NCBI GenBank assembly: GCA_030149525.1 | Contig: JASBRJ010000172.1 | Span: 1 to 42,587, forward strand | DNA length: 42,587 nucleotides | DNA from: a bacterium | Lineage (GTDB): Bacteria; Vulcanimicrobiota; Xenobia; Xenobiales; JADMJV01 | Reading direction: 5' to 3' | In this document: positions 39,975 to 42,587 of the stretch, piece after piece | How positions within the stretch are numbered: position 1 is the first letter of the stretch | Layout of the letters: each line of letters opens with the position of its first letter | The notes under the pieces: generated by a model | What the model saw: only the letters and a program-made list of their open reading frames with translations | The model's database searches: none | What the model was told of the DNA's origin: nothing | Made by a program: the position numbers and the translations under genes

Positions 39975-41118
39975 GAACTTCGACCACTGCTTCAACAGTG
40001 TAACTCTCGATCAAGAGCAGCGCGATTTCGTCAACAAACGGATCAACGATCGGCTTAAGCTCATCGGAGAACTCTTCGACAAACACGATTTCAAGGCCAA
40101 TCTCTACGTGGGTGGCTCGGTGGGACTGGGCCAGCCCTCGGTGGCCATCGAGAATAACATCACTACACTAAAAAGCGATCTCGATATGTTCCTGATTCTT
40201 CCAGGGCTTGAGAAGACGGCTTCGCTACAAGCTTTCCTGAAAGATATCACAGAGCTTCCTCAGGACGTGGACGTGAGCATTCATGTCCAACCGGTGGCGG
40301 ATTTTTCTCATAACCCGTGCTCCATGGAAGTTGACGATCTGCTTCAAGCTCTTCCCCATCCGGTTCGAGAGCGATTCATGATGCCGGAACTCAAGTCTCT
40401 CAAACCCCAGGTGCCCAAGACCGCCGTGCTTTATCTGTGTGGTCGGATGGGTGCCGCCGCCGCGCCCTTCTATGTGGCCACCCATGAATTCGCCAACGTC
40501 CCCGGAGATGTCATCGCCCACGACGAGGTGACCAATCAGAAGGCCGCTCTGGCCACTCTCAAATTTCTGTTCTATGGAAAGAAAGAAGGCTGGCTCAACA
40601 TCTCCGATGTGGCCACCGCCGCCCGAGAAGGGTGGTACGAAGGCATCATCACAGAAGACGAGGTTGTCGACATCATCCGGCGCCGGGAGCAGTATCGCCC
40701 CGACCTGGCCAAGTCGAATCTCGATTTGGCAGAACTTTTTCGTAAGATCGTGGTGAAGGAGCGCGGCCTTGAGCAGTCCGCAACCACAGCAGAAGCTTTC
40801 CAGAGTCTTCGGGATAGATATCTGGCCGAGCCTGACAGTGTGGACGCTTCGCACTCGCTCTTGCTGGCCTTATCGCTGTTTCTTCTCGCCCCCTCAGCGG
40901 CGCTGAAGGACGTCGTTCGGCGGGAGTGTGCCGCAGAGCGCTTCTCTCTGGTGGATCTCTCAGAAGAGTGGAAATCGAAACTTACAGAATGGGCTAACTC
41001 CGATTCGTCAACAGCCGACTCTATCGATAGCGGCAGACTCATGCCCGACCTGGTACACGCCGCTATGTTTAGCATCAATAAGAAGGTGGAAGCGGAAATT
41101 CGCAACTACTATGCTTGA
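39967..41118 (+). CDS. Nucleotidyltransferase-fold protein of unknown specificity
   Basis: 383 residues from GTG 39967, overlapping the MATE gene by 8 bases; the longer open frame to 39832 is only overlap with MATE. The catalytic core of a polymerase-beta-type nucleotidyltransferase is visible: LYVGGSVGLGQPSV (G49-S51), then SDLDMFLIL with D71 and D73, and the third carboxylate in QDVDVSIHVQP (D100 or D102). A 20-residue insertion separates the GS motif from DxD, longer than usual. The block about 130-230 includes ALPHPVRERFMMPELKSLKP and DEVTNQKAALATLKFLFYGK; the C-terminal half is helical. It could add a nucleotide to RNA, protein or a small molecule. It shows some similarity in plan to CCA-adding and CD-NTase enzymes, but no family assignment is safe. 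It is co-translated with the unknown gene downstream (8-base overlap). Confidence 0.78.
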   Translation: MTENFDHCFNSVTLDQEQRDFVNKRINDRLKLIGELFDKHDFKANLYVGGSVGLGQPSVAIENNITTLKSDLDMFLILPGLEKTASLQAFLKDITELPQDVDVSIHVQPVADFSHNPCSMEVDDLLQALPHPVRERFMMPELKSLKPQVPKTAVLYLCGRMGAAAAPFYVATHEFANVPGDVIAHDEVTNQKAALATLKFLFYGKKEGWLNISDVATAAREGWYEGIITEDEVVDIIRRREQYRPDLAKSNLDLAELFRKIVVKERGLEQSATTAEAFQSLRDRYLAEPDSVDASHSLLLALSLFLLAPSAALKDVVRRECAAERFSLVDLSEEWKSKLTEWANSDSSTADSIDSGRLMPDLVHAAMFSINKKVEAEIRNYYA

Positions 41119-42238
41119 CGGACCACTCACCGATATCGTTCCCCGGGAGCTTAACCGCGCCTTCGACGAGACCCGCGACATGCTGGACCTTACCTACGGT
41201 CCGGTCTTGCGAAACAGCCCTGAGCTTGATCCCGACGCGGTTCCTCTGCTCAACTCCCTGGTGGCAGCCTCGGCGGTGCTGGCTGCAGCACCCCAGGTCG
41301 TCAAATCGCCTCGCGCTCTTTCCCAAGATCTGCAAAGAATGCTCCGACAGGTGGCAAGCGTTGTGGACCCTGTGGAATTCCCGAAAGACCCGTATCAAGC
41401 CCTGGGAAGCGCCCTCGACAAACTGGTGGGACCTCCCGTTTCCAACTATCTCGCCAAAGAGCTTGAGAATATTACCTGTTTTCTCATCGACTGTCTCCAG
41501 CCGGAGCCCATGGAGCCCCCAAGTCCCGAGGAGTGGGAATTCAGCATGAGCCGATATCAGGAGAGATTAGCCGGCTACCAACCTGTAGATCCCCATCCTC
41601 TCATCAATCTCCAACAACGGCGATTGGCCTGGTTGAGGGAGGGCGCTCCCGTGGCCTGGGGCGGAGTCGAGCTCATGGGAGTCCTCTATCCCGACGGGCG
41701 CTTTTTGGCCGGCTGGAACAACGAGGTTTTGGATCATCTGATTGAGGCCGTCCCCGGCATGCCTGCCGAGCTTTCCGATCAAACTTTAGACGACGGAATG
41801 AAGCTGGCCCAGAAGATTGCTCAAAAACTTTGCTTCGAGGCCCTGCTCCACCAGCAAAGAACCCCGGGAGTTGTTTTTCTAGGCGTGCGAGGCCTCTATC
41901 CCGCGCACCCCAACGACCCCCTGGAGTTCTATCAACCCTCCGGCTACGACGCCGAAGTGGTCGCCATGCTCGGTTCGCTCTTAAGCGCGCTCAATCATCC
42001 GCCCGCAGAATCGGAAGGTTTCCTTGAGAGTTGCGTGGAGACCCTCGACGAAGTTCCGGGAGAACTGAAGCGCCAGGCGGATCTCTACTGGTTCGGCACG
42101 AGCGCCCAGAAGAAACTTTACGGGCTGGCCGACAAGCTATCCCGCGCACCCAAAACCTCACCGCACGAATTGGCCACATTCCTAGAGGCGATCATCCAGG
42201 AGTGGGAAGAGTCGGCCCCGACTCAAGCTGTGTCCTGA
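41111..42238 (+). CDS. Hypothetical protein linked to the nucleotidyltransferase
   Basis: 375 residues from ATG 41111, starting inside the nucleotidyltransferase stop region (8-base overlap). No family recognised. The N-terminal half is helical and alanine-rich (LLNSLVAASAVLAAAPQVVK, LSQDLQRMLRQVASVVDPVE), with an acidic, proline-rich linker near 140-160 (EPMEPPSPEEWE). A second domain has strands around GVELMGVLYPDGRFLAGWNN and a loop GVVFLGVRGLYPAHPNDPLE. No membrane segment and no catalytic signature found. The tight overlap suggests a partner or accessory subunit of the nucleotidyltransferase. A glycosyltransferase gene follows 61 bases later. Confidence 0.75.
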   Translation: MLDGPLTDIVPRELNRAFDETRDMLDLTYGPVLRNSPELDPDAVPLLNSLVAASAVLAAAPQVVKSPRALSQDLQRMLRQVASVVDPVEFPKDPYQALGSALDKLVGPPVSNYLAKELENITCFLIDCLQPEPMEPPSPEEWEFSMSRYQERLAGYQPVDPHPLINLQQRRLAWLREGAPVAWGGVELMGVLYPDGRFLAGWNNEVLDHLIEAVPGMPAELSDQTLDDGMKLAQKIAQKLCFEALLHQQRTPGVVFLGVRGLYPAHPNDPLEFYQPSGYDAEVVAMLGSLLSALNHPPAESEGFLESCVETLDEVPGELKRQADLYWFGTSAQKKLYGLADKLSRAPKTSPHELATFLEAIIQEWEESAPTQAVS

Positions 42239-42299
42239 CTCGCAAGCTTCATTTCGCGCAGCGGCAAGGACCGCTCCCCCTGAAAGAGAACCGGCCCAA

Positions 42300-42587
42300 A
42301 TGCCTCAAGAGGGGTTGAAAAAAAGACCGAAGGTCTCGGTCATGATGATTGTGAGAGATGAAGTGGGGACGATTGAGACGGCCCTGGCTTCCTTGTTATC
42401 TCAAACAACGAGTGACTGGGAGTGCGTTATCATCGACGACGCCTCCACTGACGGGACCGCCGAACTCCTGCAATCGCTCACCGATCCTCGTTTTAGAGTT
42501 GTTCGCTCCGAAACGCCTTTGGGTCGCGGCGCGGCCCGTCAGAAAGCCATATCTCAAGCCAGAGGTCTCTATATAACAACGCTCGAC
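42300..42587 (+). CDS. Family 2 glycosyltransferase, N-terminal fragment cut by window end
   Basis: 96 residues visible, open to the last base. Starts at ATG 42300 (weak site GAAAGAGAA upstream). A GT-A fold beginning KVSVMMIVRDEVGTIETALA, then LLSQTTSDWECVIIDDASTD with the conserved IIDDASTDGT nucleotide-sugar motif, GRGAARQKAISQARGLYITT and LD, which is the start of the DxD metal motif. These enzymes transfer a sugar from a nucleotide-sugar to an acceptor in polysaccharide or glycolipid synthesis, usually at the cytoplasmic face of the membrane. It lies downstream of the MATE/nucleotidyltransferase genes on the same strand and is probably co-transcribed. The rest of the gene lies beyond the window. 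Confidence 0.9.
   Translation, partial: MPQEGLKKRPKVSVMMIVRDEVGTIETALASLLSQTTSDWECVIIDDASTDGTAELLQSLTDPRFRVVRSETPLGRGAARQKAISQARGLYITTLD

Noticed and set aside
1-42587. CRISPR arrays, tRNA or rRNA genes, prophage or insertion sequences
   Set aside because: No regularly spaced repeats, no cloverleaf-like sequence with a TTCRA arm in gaps, and no integrase or transposase motifs were found by reading.

Overview
The window is about 42.6 kb of gene-dense DNA from a diderm bacterium: it has a TolC/RND/membrane-fusion efflux system, lipoprotein signals and a probable outer-membrane protein. The mixture of ankyrin repeats, several BTAD-type regulators, a Ser/Thr kinase with a propeller-like sensor and many small glycine-rich proteins of unknown family suggests an uncultured, non-proteobacterial lineage. 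Vulcanimicrobiota/Eremiobacterota-like bacteria are my best guess, with low confidence. I saw no rRNA, tRNA, CRISPR array or insertion sequence, and no gene-free stretch longer than 300 bases.

Layout. 0.1-6.3 kb: a same-strand run with an ankyrin/DUF4253 protein and four unknown proteins, two of which lack a standard start codon where their reading frames appear to begin. 6.3-10.4 kb: an M20 metallopeptidase, a PilZ protein and SelO. 10.4-14.3 kb: a divergent pair of an FHA-BTAD regulator and a membrane Ser/Thr kinase, resembling the mycobacterial EmbR/PknH pairing. 14.4-19.9 kb: a small lipoprotein, a glycine-rich protein, a TylF-type methyltransferase, an OPA-family transporter, a candidate papain-fold peptidase and a DUF4013 membrane protein. 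20.0-23.5 kb: cmoA-cmoB (wobble-uridine modification of tRNA), a secreted beta-rich protein and a MYG1-family protein. 23.5-28.1 kb: a receiver-BTAD response regulator, its histidine kinase and a small protein.

28.1-37.5 kb is the most interesting part. A TolC-RND-MFP efflux operon, a DUF4395-rhodanese fusion, an ArsR repressor with a c-type-heme (Tll0287-like) lipoprotein, and an MFS transporter coupled to an exported thioredoxin-like protein lie together. The thioredoxin-like gene carries an in-frame TGA exactly at the first cysteine of its CxxC site, followed at suitable distance by a hairpin with a GGUC apex. I read it as an unannotated selenoprotein with a UAGC site. The ArsR promoter and the efflux promoter share a 22-base element (19 of 22 identical; half-sites ATATTT and AAATAT, 8 bases apart). 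It fills the -35/-10 spacer of arsR and sits just after the efflux -10, so one repressor probably controls both. The ArsR cysteine pattern and the rhodanese neighbour point to a sulfide/persulfide or other thiol-reactive stress signal.

37.5-42.6 kb: a tightly packed operon of a membrane-anchored alpha/beta hydrolase, a MATE exporter, an unusual nucleotidyltransferase, an unknown 375-residue protein and a family 2 glycosyltransferase cut by the window end.

Across the window, TTnACA-type direct repeats with an 11-base period precede several small-protein genes and may mark a regulon of an OmpR/PhoB-type regulator encoded elsewhere.
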